Source: Lachnospiraceae bacterium (lineage in GTDB: Bacteria; Bacillota; Clostridia; Lachnospirales; Lachnospiraceae). From it: DNA of 64,000 nucleotides. The DNA lies in the NCBI GenBank assembly GCA_011959805.1, contig BLMC01000009.1:1-64000 (forward strand), written 5' to 3'. This document shows positions 1-10,055 of the stretch, one piece after another. The translations under genes and the position numbers were made by a program. The notes beneath the pieces were generated by a model. The model had not been told where the DNA came from, ran no database searches, and saw only the letters and a program-made list of their open reading frames with translations. Each line of letters opens with the position of its first letter. Within the stretch, counting starts at the first letter, position 1.

Positions 1-66
1 CGAACTCCCATCTGCCTGCTTTGGCGGGCGTACAAATCAGGATGGGTGAAATTTTAGTTTCACACG
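1..66 (-). repeat. dispersed hairpin repeat, family B copy 1
   Basis: shares gaactcccatct...caaatca(g/a)gatg...gtgaaa-ttttag-tttcacac with 2322-2413. Confidence 0.6.
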
Positions 67-133
67 AACTCTTATTAATTCATAGACTTTCTACGTCTTT
101 TATGCCTAAATATTTTGAGAAAATTTTGACAAA

Positions 134-697
134 CTATTTATCACAAAAGTAAGAAGAATACTCTTGTACAGCAGTCTCATAAAGATTATTTCCGTCCGAA
201 TCGACTACAACAATCACCGGAAAATTTTCAACTTCTAACTTGCGAATCGCTTCTGTACCCAAATCATCATAGGCAACAACTTCCGATGCTATAATAGATT
301 TGGACAATAATGCACCCGCACCGCCAACAGCAGCAAAGTAGACTGCGTTATTGCGCACAATCGCATCTTTTACAGTGTCGCTTCGCTTCCCTTTTCCAAT
401 CATACCTTTTAATCCAAGGTCAAGCAATCTTGGCGCATACTTATCCATACGACTTGCGGTTGTAGGACCTGCCGAGCCAATCGGTCTACCTTCTCTAGCC
501 GGGGAAGGTCCCATATAATAGATGATATTATGTGCCATATCAATAGGCAACGGTTGGTTTTGGTCAAGTGCTTGGTTTATGCGCTGGTGCGCTGCATCGC
601 GCGCTGTGTAAATCGTTCCTGTTATATATACATAATCTCCTGCCTTTAAAGATTTTGCAGCCTCATCTGTAAGCGGTGCTTTGACATGCTTTTCCAT
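134..697 (-). CDS. Fe-S hydro-lyase (fumarate/tartrate hydratase class I), beta subunit
   Basis: ORF contains MGPSPAREGRPIGSAGPTTASRMD and GMIGKGKRSDTVKDAI, typical of class I fumarase beta domain; AGGAGG lies just upstream of the internal ATG at 697, and the ORF-track start at 715 is TTG. Confidence 0.9.
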   Translation of the reverse strand: MEKHVKAPLTDEAAKSLKAGDYVYITGTIYTARDAAHQRINQALDQNQPLPIDMAHNIIYYMGPSPAREGRPIGSAGPTTASRMDKYAPRLLDLGLKGMIGKGKRSDTVKDAIVRNNAVYFAAVGGAGALLSKSIIASEVVAYDDLGTEAIRKLEVENFPVIVVVDSDGNNLYETAVQEYSSYFCDK

Positions 698-711
698 TTT
701 CCATTTCCTCC

Positions 712-1458
712 TCAATATAGATAAGCCAACTGTTTATAGACATAATCTGGTTTATTTTTTATAAAACTATCTTTTTCTATCGTTTCGTCTGGTGGATAAA
801 AAAAGTTAAAAATATGTAACTGATAATACCATTCACCTGTATCATAGTCTGTTTTGCGCTCATTCCAAATAATTCTTCCATACTGTCCGGGCGATAATAT
901 AAAAGCTGTTTCATTTAAAAGGTCCTTTTGATAGAACCATGATGCTATATTTTGATAATCCTTGTTATGTCCTCTGCGAACTGGCTTAATGCCTTCATAA
1001 TGGACATAAGACAATTCATATTCATCTGCTCTTTTGCAAATAGATATATTTTCTATCTCCTTAATATTATCAACATCATACAAATTATATGCAAATCTTT
1101 TTATCCACGCAATACGCCTTTGTGTTTCGTATGTAATGCGTTCTGATTCCCATCCCCACAATTCCCACAGGGAACGATATCGTTCTGCACAATACTGCTC
1201 ATGTTGTATTGCATCCAAAATCAATTCTTTCTCTTGATAAAAATTAAGACTTTGAACAAACACACAATCTTGAAAACAATTTGTGTACCACTGTGAGGTG
1301 TATGAATCCCACATACTCTGGGTAAATACTCCATCTTTATTTCTAAGAGGCAATTCCTCCAAAAGATATTCCTGCGGAAACTGGCGGCGCACATTTTCAC
1401 CCTTTACACCGCGCTCCTCTTTGTTCCATTGTAGACAAATTTTTTGAACTAAGAGCAT
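712..1458 (-). CDS. hypothetical protein, no recognised family
   Basis: 248 aa ORF without shadow-ORF composition; stop lies just upstream of the hydratase ribosome-binding site. Confidence 0.6.
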   Translation of the reverse strand: MLLVQKICLQWNKEERGVKGENVRRQFPQEYLLEELPLRNKDGVFTQSMWDSYTSQWYTNCFQDCVFVQSLNFYQEKELILDAIQHEQYCAERYRSLWELWGWESERITYETQRRIAWIKRFAYNLYDVDNIKEIENISICKRADEYELSYVHYEGIKPVRRGHNKDYQNIASWFYQKDLLNETAFILSPGQYGRIIWNERKTDYDTGEWYYQLHIFNFFYPPDETIEKDSFIKNKPDYVYKQLAYLY

Positions 1459-1670
1459 TAAATATTCCCTCCAATCTTTTATTTTTTCTCATTATAAGCA
1501 CTCAAATTATGTATTAAAAAAATTTCCTCTAATAACTTTTATCTTATTATATCAATCATATTATATATAATACATATTATATTACATTAATAGAAATATT
1601 GTCTCTTTTATAACAATAGCCATCCAAAATTAAGTTTCTAAATAATAAGAAACCTTAGATATATGAATTG

Positions 1671-1766
1671 GTTCTATTTCGACAGAGTTGATTCTTATGT
1701 TTCCAAATGTGGTGATTACAAGAGCACATTTTACCGTTTTATTTCGACAGAGTTGATTCTTATGTT
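1671..1766. repeat. two 31-bp direct repeats (one mismatch) separated by 34 bp; CRISPR-like mini-array or remnant
   Basis: gttctatttcgacagagttgattcttatgtt at 1671-1701 and gttttatttcgacagagttgattcttatgtt at 1736-1766. Confidence 0.5.
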
Positions 1767-1815
1767 GCAATGAGTCTGATAATAGTTTTGATTTTTTAAG
1801 GTATTGAATATTTTA

Positions 1816-2319
1816 TCAAGAGTTGTTACTTTTTTGTATTGTCATAATAATTTCATCAAAAGAGATTGGTGCGTACTGGGTTCGTTCTACAGAGACACAA
1901 TAATGTTGGTTGCTATAAGTTTTAAAAATTGGAGAATTATGCACATGACCAAATATATTTGCATACGGCATATTGGTGTTGACATACAACGGTTCATGTG
2001 ACAATATCCAAAAATCTTTGAAAATAATAGGATAATCATAGACTTCCATAAAACCACAATCCCGATAGTATTGGTTTGTCTGTATATCATGATTTCCCTT
2101 GACAAGAAATTTTCTTCCATTCAACTGTGCTAATATCTCTTTTTCTTGTCCATTTGCACCAAAATCTCCCAAGACATAGATCGTATCTTGCTGATTGACA
2201 CGACTATTCCAGCGTTTTTGTAACACATTATCCATCTCTGTTATATCCACAAAAGGTCGATTTTCATACAACCGAATATTTTCTTCCCCAAAATGGGTAT
2301 CTGCAATAAAATAAACCAT
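1816..2319 (-). CDS. metallophosphoesterase family protein
   Basis: MVYFIADTHFGEENI, GDFGANG, VKGNHD, GHVHNSP motifs; GGGAG 5 nt before the ATG at 2319. Confidence 0.85.
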   Translation of the reverse strand: MVYFIADTHFGEENIRLYENRPFVDITEMDNVLQKRWNSRVNQQDTIYVLGDFGANGQEKEILAQLNGRKFLVKGNHDIQTNQYYRDCGFMEVYDYPIIFKDFWILSHEPLYVNTNMPYANIFGHVHNSPIFKTYSNQHYCVSVERTQYAPISFDEIIMTIQKSNNS

Positions 2320-2321
2320 AT

Positions 2322-2413
2322 GAACTCCCATCTACCCGCTTTTGCAAGCTCTCAAATCAAGATGAAAAACGCTGTCCTTTGCGTTTTTCCTGTGTGAAAC
2401 TTTAATTTCACAC
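2322..2413 (-). repeat. dispersed hairpin repeat, family B copy 2
   Basis: same ends as 1-66; contains inverted repeats AAAAACGC/GCGTTTTT and GTGTGAAA/TTTCACAC. Confidence 0.6.
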
Positions 2414-2418
2414 TATAC

Positions 2419-3564
2419 TCAGGAACCGATTACTGACACGAGATAAAATGGTACTTTGTCGTCCTGATGTGTCTCAATCAACTCAATCTCCACATGATGT
2501 TTTCCATAAGGCAGATGCTCTGCGATGGTATCCAGATGCAAACTATCGCCCCATGTCTCCTCAAAATTTCCGTCGAGAATCACGGCATTGTCCCTGTCGC
2601 CATCCACTACAGCCTGTGCCACACAAGTAGGCTTTATCACCGATTTGCGATACTGTACGCCAATGCAACTTCCCTCTATATCAAAACCGATATGTGCACC
2701 CTTTTTATCTGCTGTCCAGCCACGTCGAAAGATTTCCCGAATATCATTCTGTGGCTGTTGATCTGCCATAAAGCCCTCGTTTACTGTCATAATATTTTCA
2801 CTGTTATCATTCTGATATCTGACAGAATTTTCATATGCATTTTGGGTTATCGGTGTTATTTTCTGTATCTCTAAATGATTCTCTTTTGCCTCATTTCCTG
2901 ACTGCAATTCTTCATAAACCTTCTCTAGGAAATAAATAATAACCTCCGCCATCAGTCCATGTCCTTCGTCGTTTGGATGCAAATCATCCTCAGTCACATC
3001 ACGACTTGTATAAGTGCCATCTAACACTTTTTCATACAATGTTGGCTTCATGCTTACACATGGCAAATCATATGCTTTGCCAATTTTAATATGCTGTGTC
3101 TGTGCATTCACACCGTCAATATAATATACACTGTTTACAATCAGCACTGCTGGTTCTGTCCGATAACGATAAATTTTTCGGATTAATCCCTCATAGGTTT
3201 CTAGGAAATGTTCATTGTCCAAGTCATTTACACTAAACTCAACAACGGTAAAGTCAATTTCTTTTGACAGTAAATCACTGTCCACCCGCGCTACGCCAAA
3301 CTGTGAGGTTGTGCCACCAATCCCCGCATTGACATAAGTAATTGTCGCCTTGGGAAACTTCTCACACCACCACCGATACACAAGATATGCATAGCAAGTC
3401 TCAGGAGTGGAGGACAAACAGCCCTGCGTGATAGAACCGCCTAAAAATCCCACGGTAACTGCTTCTCCGCGCATCGCTTTCTTCATCGCTCTCTCAATTC
3501 GATAAAGATTTCCTTTATTTAAAACGCCCTTACTACAATCGATTCCATACTTTTGTGTACGCAT
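2419..3564 (-). CDS. two-domain SGNH/GDSL esterase, probably a mannan acetylesterase (CE17-like)
   Basis: GFLGGSITQG block I, SVNDLD block III, DLHPNDEGH catalytic block; C-terminal extension consistent with a carbohydrate-binding domain; located with GH130, epimerase and GH36. Confidence 0.75.
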   Translation of the reverse strand: MRTQKYGIDCSKGVLNKGNLYRIERAMKKAMRGEAVTVGFLGGSITQGCLSSTPETCYAYLVYRWWCEKFPKATITYVNAGIGGTTSQFGVARVDSDLLSKEIDFTVVEFSVNDLDNEHFLETYEGLIRKIYRYRTEPAVLIVNSVYYIDGVNAQTQHIKIGKAYDLPCVSMKPTLYEKVLDGTYTSRDVTEDDLHPNDEGHGLMAEVIIYFLEKVYEELQSGNEAKENHLEIQKITPITQNAYENSVRYQNDNSENIMTVNEGFMADQQPQNDIREIFRRGWTADKKGAHIGFDIEGSCIGVQYRKSVIKPTCVAQAVVDGDRDNAVILDGNFEETWGDSLHLDTIAEHLPYGKHHVEIELIETHQDDKVPFYLVSVIGS

Positions 3565-3589
3565 CTGTTTCTCCTCCTGTTCCCCAAAA

Positions 3590-4768
3590 CTATCGACTTA
3601 TATATTCCAAATTTTTTCTGATAAACTCACATCTTTGTTCTACACATTCTACTGAACGCAACGGGTCTTCGGGTGTATGAAACACATAGTCTACAAGCTT
3701 GTCAACTGTCGTTGTTGCCACATGCAACCTTGTATCACTCGATGCATAATAGATATATACATCTCCATTTTCTCTTGCAATCGCACCGTTTGTAAACACA
3801 ACATTCGATACATCGCCAACCCGTTCTGCCCCAAGCGGTGCAATTAGAAATCCGCCCGGCTCCGCGATTACACTTGTAGGGTCATCTAACGCTGTGGCAA
3901 ACGCATACACTACATAGCGAAGACCTGCTGCGGTGTTTCGCACACCATGCGCAATATGGATCCACCCCTTATCTGTCTTAATGGGTACTGCTCCCGCACC
4001 GTTCTTTGCCTCCGTAATCGTGTGATATTTTCTCTTGCTTGTAATAATTTCTTCATCAATGACCGCATGTGTAATATCGTCGCAAAGTCCAAAACCAACA
4101 CCGCCACCGCTTCCTGTATCAATAAAATCATCCATTGGTCTTGTATAAAACGCATATTTTCCATTGACGAACTCTGGGTGCAACACAACATTTCTCTGCT
4201 GTGGAGAGCGCAATGTTTTTAAATTCTCAAGTCGCTCCCATGTCTTTAAATCCTTTGTTCGCACAATTCCTGCCGCCGCTACTGCCGCGGATAGGTCATT
4301 AACCTTTGTGTCCTTGCTCTCAGAACAAAACACACCGTAAATATAACCGTCCTCATGCTTTGTAAGACGCATGTCATATACATTGGTTTCTTCTGGACAC
4401 ACATCTTCAAGCAAAATAGGATAATCCCAAAAACGAAATCCGTCAATGCCATTATCGCTCTCTGCCACTGCAAAAAACGATTTTCTGTCATTTCCCTCGA
4501 CGCGCGCCACAAGATAAAACCTTCCATTTAACTCAATTGCACCAGAATTGAATGCACAGTTCACACCCAACCGTTCCATAAAATATGGATTCGTTTCAGG
4601 GTTCATATCATACTTCCAAAAAGGTGGAATATGGTCTCTCGTCAATACTGGATACTCATAACGATCATAGATGCCATTGTAAAAATCACTCTTTCTATTC
4701 TTACGATTGACAATTTCCTCGTATCGTTTCATTACCATTGTCTTGTTTTGTTCAAATATATTTCCCAT
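3590..4768 (-). CDS. GH130 family glycoside phosphorylase (4-O-beta-D-mannosyl-D-glucose phosphorylase-like)
   Basis: [47 protein letters not shown] and related GH130 motifs; GGAGG before the ATG at 4768. Confidence 0.85.
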   Translation of the reverse strand: MGNIFEQNKTMVMKRYEEIVNRKNRKSDFYNGIYDRYEYPVLTRDHIPPFWKYDMNPETNPYFMERLGVNCAFNSGAIELNGRFYLVARVEGNDRKSFFAVAESDNGIDGFRFWDYPILLEDVCPEETNVYDMRLTKHEDGYIYGVFCSESKDTKVNDLSAAVAAAGIVRTKDLKTWERLENLKTLRSPQQRNVVLHPEFVNGKYAFYTRPMDDFIDTGSGGGVGFGLCDDITHAVIDEEIITSKRKYHTITEAKNGAGAVPIKTDKGWIHIAHGVRNTAAGLRYVVYAFATALDDPTSVIAEPGGFLIAPLGAERVGDVSNVVFTNGAIARENGDVYIYYASSDTRLHVATTTVDKLVDYVFHTPEDPLRSVECVEQRCEFIRKNLEYISR

Positions 4769-4824
4769 GTCAACCTCCAATCCGAAATCACTTTCGTTGT
4801 TCTTCGTCTGTATCTTTTGCAGTC

Positions 4825-6024
4825 TTAGAACGCCTCTTTGTCCATTCTTTGAATCACTTCAAAACACATTCTGCCATTGTGATATGGACACTTCCACGGT
4901 TCTACAATTGGCTGTGTCTCGTCCGGTGTACCATCTGCCTTCACACGCCAATACCATTCTCGCCCTGCCGTATAACCATCCCGTTTATCAATGAAATGTT
5001 CTTGAATAAATCCCCAAACCTTCTCTGCTGCACTAAGATATTCCACGCGCCCAGTCTTTTCATATCCATTTAGAAATCCAACGACAGTTTCCGCCTGCAC
5101 CCACCAGATGCGCCATTCGTTGACGATTCCCTTCTCGCACTCGTTTGCAAGAGAAGTACCATCAAACGCCACCTTATAAATCTGGTCGGTCAAATCCTGT
5201 GTGATAGGAGACATCTTTTTCTTATAGGCATCATCATTTAATACCGTGGTTCCTCGGTCTACAAGCCATGCGGTCTCGATATCATGCCCATAAGAGTGCA
5301 AATCTATAATGGTATTCCAGTTCTTATCAAAAAATACTTCCTGGCGATGCAACTTTGGGTTGTAAATCTTTTCTGCCACAAGGTCCATCATCCATCTGAT
5401 TTTCTCTGCAACCTTCTCATTGTGGTCTACCCGATACAGTTCCGTGTACGCCTCAAACACATGCAGTAAGGTGTTCATTGTCTTTGATGCCATCACACCA
5501 TTTTCCGAAAGCTTTTCATTGTCAATCTCATGAAATTCCTCATCAAAGGCTTCCAAATATCCCAGCGAATCGCGCATCTTCCCCTCAATTAAATCATAGA
5601 GTTGATATGCCATATCTAATGCTTCTTTCTCCTTACTTGCCTCATAGTAGGACGCTAACGCATAGATCGAAAATGCTTGATTGTAAGTATGTTTTAATGT
5701 CTCAGCGGGAGTCCCATCATAATTCACAGACCAATATACACCGCCGTTTTTCTTGTCCCAACAAACATTTTTTAAAAAATCAAATCCATGCTTTGCTTCA
5801 TCCAGGAGACTGTCTTCTTTTAAAAGTGTATATGCGTTTGCAAAAAACCAAGTAATACGACTGTTCAGGATACAACCTTTAACCGCTTTTTTATCCGTTT
5901 TCAAATCAAATCCAAGATAACCTATGTAACCACCGTTCTCATAATCCCTTAGACTTTTCCAAAACGGTATCATCTCTTTTGTAAGATGCGCCATCACCTC
6001 GGAGCGCATTTTTGAATTAGCCAT
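4825..6024 (-). CDS. AGE-family epimerase, probably cellobiose/mannobiose 2-epimerase
   Basis: [44 protein letters not shown] motifs. Confidence 0.85.
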   Translation of the reverse strand: MANSKMRSEVMAHLTKEMIPFWKSLRDYENGGYIGYLGFDLKTDKKAVKGCILNSRITWFFANAYTLLKEDSLLDEAKHGFDFLKNVCWDKKNGGVYWSVNYDGTPAETLKHTYNQAFSIYALASYYEASKEKEALDMAYQLYDLIEGKMRDSLGYLEAFDEEFHEIDNEKLSENGVMASKTMNTLLHVFEAYTELYRVDHNEKVAEKIRWMMDLVAEKIYNPKLHRQEVFFDKNWNTIIDLHSYGHDIETAWLVDRGTTVLNDDAYKKKMSPITQDLTDQIYKVAFDGTSLANECEKGIVNEWRIWWVQAETVVGFLNGYEKTGRVEYLSAAEKVWGFIQEHFIDKRDGYTAGREWYWRVKADGTPDETQPIVEPWKCPYHNGRMCFEVIQRMDKEAF

Positions 6025-6131
6025 ATTTAGCCTCCTAATAACAAGAAATATTTAACTCTATTTTATCTTAACAATTAATCTGTCCGACTGCAATTAGGAA
6101 ATATTCCGAAAGTATTTGTCTATTTTTACTT

Positions 6132-6190
6132 AAAAATAATTTACTGCACCATTTCTCTGAGTCTGCGCAAAAGATGCAGCAAATTATTTT
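6132..6190 (-). terminator. rho-independent terminator downstream of the ABC transporter operon
   Basis: AATAATTT(A)CTGCA pairs with TGCAG(C)AAATTATT, followed by a T tract on the minus strand. Confidence 0.6.
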
Positions 6191-6208
6191 AGGTATTTTT
6201 AGTTTATT

Positions 6209-7054
6209 TTAGCCTTTTACCGCGCCGGCTGTTAATCCTGAATAAATCTGGTTTTGGAATGCTATAAATATAATTAACGCGGGAAGTAATGTCATGATAA
6301 CACCGGCACAAATTAGATTGTACTGGTTCCCAAAAGGTCCTGTAAAAGTATAGAGTGCCAAAGAAACTGTCTTTAAATCTGGTTTTGTCAAGTAGAGCAT
6401 CGCATTGTAATACTCGTTGTAGATTCCTACCCCTTTTAAAATCGCACAGGTCACAATTGCTGGCTTTAACAGCGGAAACAAAATTCTGTAGAAAATTGTA
6501 AAGTAATTCGCTCCGTCCATGTACGCCGATTCGTCAAGCGAAACCGAAATATTTTCAAAGAACTGTATAAAAACGTAAATAGAAATTACATCGGTACCCA
6601 TACTCAAAATAATATATCCATATAGTGTATCAATAAATTTTAACTGATACATCAATTGATATGTAGCAACCTGCATTGCAATCCCCGGAAGAAGTGTCGC
6701 AAAAAGAAATAAGCTGCGAATCAGTCCATTTCCTGGAAACTTAAAACGGTTCAATACGTATGCAATCATCGAGCCAATCAGCACAGAACCAACCACAACG
6801 CAAATTACAATAAGCGCAGAGTTTAAAAAAGCTCTGCCCATACCGCCATCGCGGAAAGCTGTCACAAAATTCTCAAAGTTAAACCAATTTTCTGGCGGGG
6901 TCATTACACTTGTATTCTCGTATTCCGTCTTTGTTTTCAGCGCTGTAATCACACAGGAAACAATAGGAAGTAATGCGATAAATGAGAAAAATATTACCGA
7001 AAAATATTTTACAAAAATCCATAAATATTTCTTAAATGCCTGTACTGCAGTCAT
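6209..7054 (-). CDS. sugar ABC transporter permease (MalG type)
   Basis: membrane protein with EAA-like loop ESAYMDGANYFTIFYRILFPLLKPA. Confidence 0.9.
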   Translation of the reverse strand: MTAVQAFKKYLWIFVKYFSVIFFSFIALLPIVSCVITALKTKTEYENTSVMTPPENWFNFENFVTAFRDGGMGRAFLNSALIVICVVVGSVLIGSMIAYVLNRFKFPGNGLIRSLFLFATLLPGIAMQVATYQLMYQLKFIDTLYGYIILSMGTDVISIYVFIQFFENISVSLDESAYMDGANYFTIFYRILFPLLKPAIVTCAILKGVGIYNEYYNAMLYLTKPDLKTVSLALYTFTGPFGNQYNLICAGVIMTLLPALIIFIAFQNQIYSGLTAGAVKG

Positions 7055-7056
7055 GT

Positions 7057-8046
7057 TTATGCCCCCTTCCTTGCATTCAACTTTGCAATCTGTCTATCAC
7101 GTCTTGCCATTGCACCTTTGTCCTCGTCCTCTCCACTCTTAAATACATATTTGAAGAAAAGTTTTTGCAAGATTGTCGCTGCAAAAATAATCAGCAGAAG
7201 CACAACTGCCATTGCAGATGCCTGACCAATCTTTTGGCTTGTATGCGCTACTTCATGCATCTTTACAAAATATGTAGCTGTACCGTTTGCTCCCTTTGAC
7301 GCAATGACATACGCAGGCTCAAATGCACTGAGAGAACCCGTGATGGACATAATCAGATTCAACATGACAATTGTCTTAATACTCGGAAGCATGATATACT
7401 TGAACTGCTGCCATTTGTTTGCACCGTCCAAATCTGCTGCCTCATAGAGCGATGCATCGACAGACATCATTGCACCGATGAACAATACCATATTCTGTCC
7501 AAAATATTTCCACACGCTTGTGGCAACCAGCGACCAATTGTTAATGCTCTGATCCCGCAGCCAATAGGGAAGGTTTTCAACGTTAAATCCCAGCCAGCTA
7601 AGAACTGTATCCAGAACAAATCCTCTTGTATAGAAGAATTTAAAAATGAATCCAATTGCGATACCATTGATTAGAAATGGGAAGAACATACAGCCCTTAA
7701 AGAAGTTTCCTCCTTTAATTTTAAAGCAAAATATTGTTGCCAGATAAAGCGCTAATGCTAACTGGAACACCGCACCAGCCATATAGTAGACTGACAAAAA
7801 CAATGAGCGGAACAAATCTTTTTTCTTAAATACATCCACATAATTGTCCAGTCCCACAAAACCCTTAACACGTGTGTAACTCCTGTCATAGAAACTGAAC
7901 TTAAACATCTCCGCAAATGGATAGTATGTAAAAACAAACAGCAGTGCCAATGGAATAATAGAAAACAATACAATGATAATCATCTGTTGTCCCTGTCGGC
8001 TTTTTATCCATTTCTGAAAATTGAATGGTTTTTTTGTCTTAGTCAC
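7057..8046 (-). CDS. sugar ABC transporter permease (MalF type)
   Basis: membrane protein with EAADLDGANKWQQFKYIMLPSIKT. Confidence 0.9.
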   Translation of the reverse strand: MTKTKKPFNFQKWIKSRQGQQMIIIVLFSIIPLALLFVFTYYPFAEMFKFSFYDRSYTRVKGFVGLDNYVDVFKKKDLFRSLFLSVYYMAGAVFQLALALYLATIFCFKIKGGNFFKGCMFFPFLINGIAIGFIFKFFYTRGFVLDTVLSWLGFNVENLPYWLRDQSINNWSLVATSVWKYFGQNMVLFIGAMMSVDASLYEAADLDGANKWQQFKYIMLPSIKTIVMLNLIMSITGSLSAFEPAYVIASKGANGTATYFVKMHEVAHTSQKIGQASAMAVVLLLIIFAATILQKLFFKYVFKSGEDEDKGAMARRDRQIAKLNARKGA

Positions 8047-8099
8047 TATAATTCCCTCCTTCTCTCATAAAAGTTTCCACCAATACCTCTTTGGAATTT

Positions 8100-8130
8100 G
8101 TGGCTTGCAAAACCAACACTTGCAAGCCAC
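8100..8130 (-). promoter_or_regulatory. intercistronic hairpin between solute-binding protein and permease genes
   Basis: GTGGCTTGCAA(N9)TTGCAAGCCAC, 11-bp perfect stem with no T tract. Confidence 0.6.
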
Positions 8131-8170
8131 CTCATAAATGTACAATAATCGTTTCAAAAGAGCTATTAAA

Positions 8171-9634
8171 TTATTCTGTAACATCTACTCCCAATGAAGA
8201 TTGTGCATCATTCCACCGTTCTGTCCAGTTTGCCATAATCTCGTCATATGTCATGGAACCTGTAGCAGCAGCCTCAACAATCTCCTGTACCTTACGGTCC
8301 CCGCCATTGTTGAAATTCAATTCGCACTCTGCGTTCATCTGATTCATCAAATCTGCCTCATCATCAGGAGCAGCCTCATTGTTTACAACCTCTACGCCCT
8401 CAAATACGAAAGAAGTAGGCGCTGTCTTAGAGATTGGATATCCGCCTTCATTATCACACCATCCTGACTTCTCAACCATCCACTTTACAAATACCATCGC
8501 TGCTGTCTGATTGTCCGCTGAACTCTCTTTGTTGATGCCGAAACAATAGTCAGGACCTGCTGTAGCGTACTGTTTTCCATTGACTGTAATTGGGAACGGC
8601 ATGTATCCGATATCACTGCCATTTGCATCTGCTTCCTTCATCTGTGCAATCGCCCATGAGCCAAGTACCATTGTGCCAATTTCGCCTCTATTAATCATAC
8701 CCTTGCAGCCTTCCCAGTCTGTCGTTGTATAATCCTCCTCTGTAAGCCCGTTTGCCACTGCATCATAGAGAATTTTATACAGCGCATATGCGCCAGTCTC
8801 ATCTCCATTGTCCTTGAATGGCTCTGCTGTATGCGCAAACTTCTGATTCAGCCATGTCGTATCGCCTGTTGTAATTGCTCCAAGGAATGCATCCCACTGT
8901 CCGCCCATTGTCCAGCCTGCTGCATAGTTTGTGTAGAGAGGAATTGCATCGGTGTTGTCCTTGATCTGCTGTAATGCTGCGATAAACTCTGTCGGTGTTT
9001 TTGGTAGTTCTGTAATGCCAGCATCAGCAAAAACTTTCTTATTATAGAGAAGTCCCTGTGCATTTCCCATAAATCCCACGCCATAGCTATTGCCCTCAAA
9101 CTTCCACTGGTCAGCAAAATTAATATATTGTGACATCTCATCCACTGTTCCATATGGAATAAAGTAATCGGGAAGCTCAACCATGTCAATTGCAGGAATA
9201 AACATAACATCTCCCCACGCTGCTCCTGTAGGAAGCCTCAATAAGGCTGTCTGAGCATAGTCTGTAATACCTTCCGTCTCAACCGTTATGTTTGGATAAT
9301 CCTGATTAAACGCCTCGATATATTTTGCCATAGAACCATCCTGTTCACGGTCTGTTTTATGATGGATAAACTTGATAGAAGCTGTGAGGTCTGTGTAGTC
9401 CTCGCCAAGTGTAATACTTCCGTATGTAAGTCCTCCTACTGCTCCTTCTGCATTGTCAGCAGATGCACTGCTATCCGCAGGCGTATCATTTCCAGTTGTA
9501 CTCTTGTCAGCAGATGCATTGTTGTCTGTTGCAGAGCTGCTGTTTGACGGTGTGTCGGACTTTCCACCACACGCTGTCAAGGACAATGTCATAACCGCTG
9601 CCATTCCAAGTGCCATGAGTTTCTTTAATTTCAT
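8171..9634 (-). CDS. extracellular solute-binding protein (lipoprotein) of the sugar ABC transporter
   Basis: lipobox LSLTACGG, low-complexity S/D/N linker, SBP family 1 features. Confidence 0.9.
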   Translation of the reverse strand: MKLKKLMALGMAAVMTLSLTACGGKSDTPSNSSSATDNNASADKSTTGNDTPADSSASADNAEGAVGGLTYGSITLGEDYTDLTASIKFIHHKTDREQDGSMAKYIEAFNQDYPNITVETEGITDYAQTALLRLPTGAAWGDVMFIPAIDMVELPDYFIPYGTVDEMSQYINFADQWKFEGNSYGVGFMGNAQGLLYNKKVFADAGITELPKTPTEFIAALQQIKDNTDAIPLYTNYAAGWTMGGQWDAFLGAITTGDTTWLNQKFAHTAEPFKDNGDETGAYALYKILYDAVANGLTEEDYTTTDWEGCKGMINRGEIGTMVLGSWAIAQMKEADANGSDIGYMPFPITVNGKQYATAGPDYCFGINKESSADNQTAAMVFVKWMVEKSGWCDNEGGYPISKTAPTSFVFEGVEVVNNEAAPDDEADLMNQMNAECELNFNNGGDRKVQEIVEAAATGSMTYDEIMANWTERWNDAQSSLGVDVTE

Positions 9635-9672
9635 AGATGAAACCTCCCTTTAAATAATTATTTTTAGCTTTT

Positions 9673-9690
9673 GTTAATCTTTTGATTAAC
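9673..9690. promoter_or_regulatory. operator-like perfect inverted repeat upstream of the solute-binding protein gene
   Basis: GTTAATC-TTTT-GATTAAC. Confidence 0.4.
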
Positions 9691-10055
9691 TTGTTTTTAG
9701 TTTAAAATAACTTTCTATTTTAGTCACCACTCTTAATTGCATATTGTTATCATTTATTGTGAGTTTCCGTCATTTCCTCTATTTTTACAATTTTTTATTT
9801 TAATTTTTATCTATTTTTTCTATTTTAGTTATAATAATTAGCTTAATTTTACTTAAAAATATAGTTTCTAATTAATTTTGTTGCAATTTATATTCTATTT
9901 TTATCTTTTTTATATTCGTATATTTATTTTTATATTCTTTTCTTGATTTCTTTGCTGTCTTGTCATATAATAATTTAATAAATTTTCAATTGTACTTTCT
10001 GCATTGCAGATAGACATTTTATCCAAATGAACATAACTTAAAAGGAGTATACCAA

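Noticed and set aside
1801-1835. possible third CRISPR-like repeat (tcaagagttgttactttttt)
   Set aside because: Only a short match, wrong spacing, and it overlaps the C-terminal codons of the metallophosphoesterase
9660-10055. long AT-rich intergenic region as possible ncRNA or origin-like DNA
   Set aside because: Best explained as a divergent promoter region for the SBP and AraC genes; only the palindromes stand out
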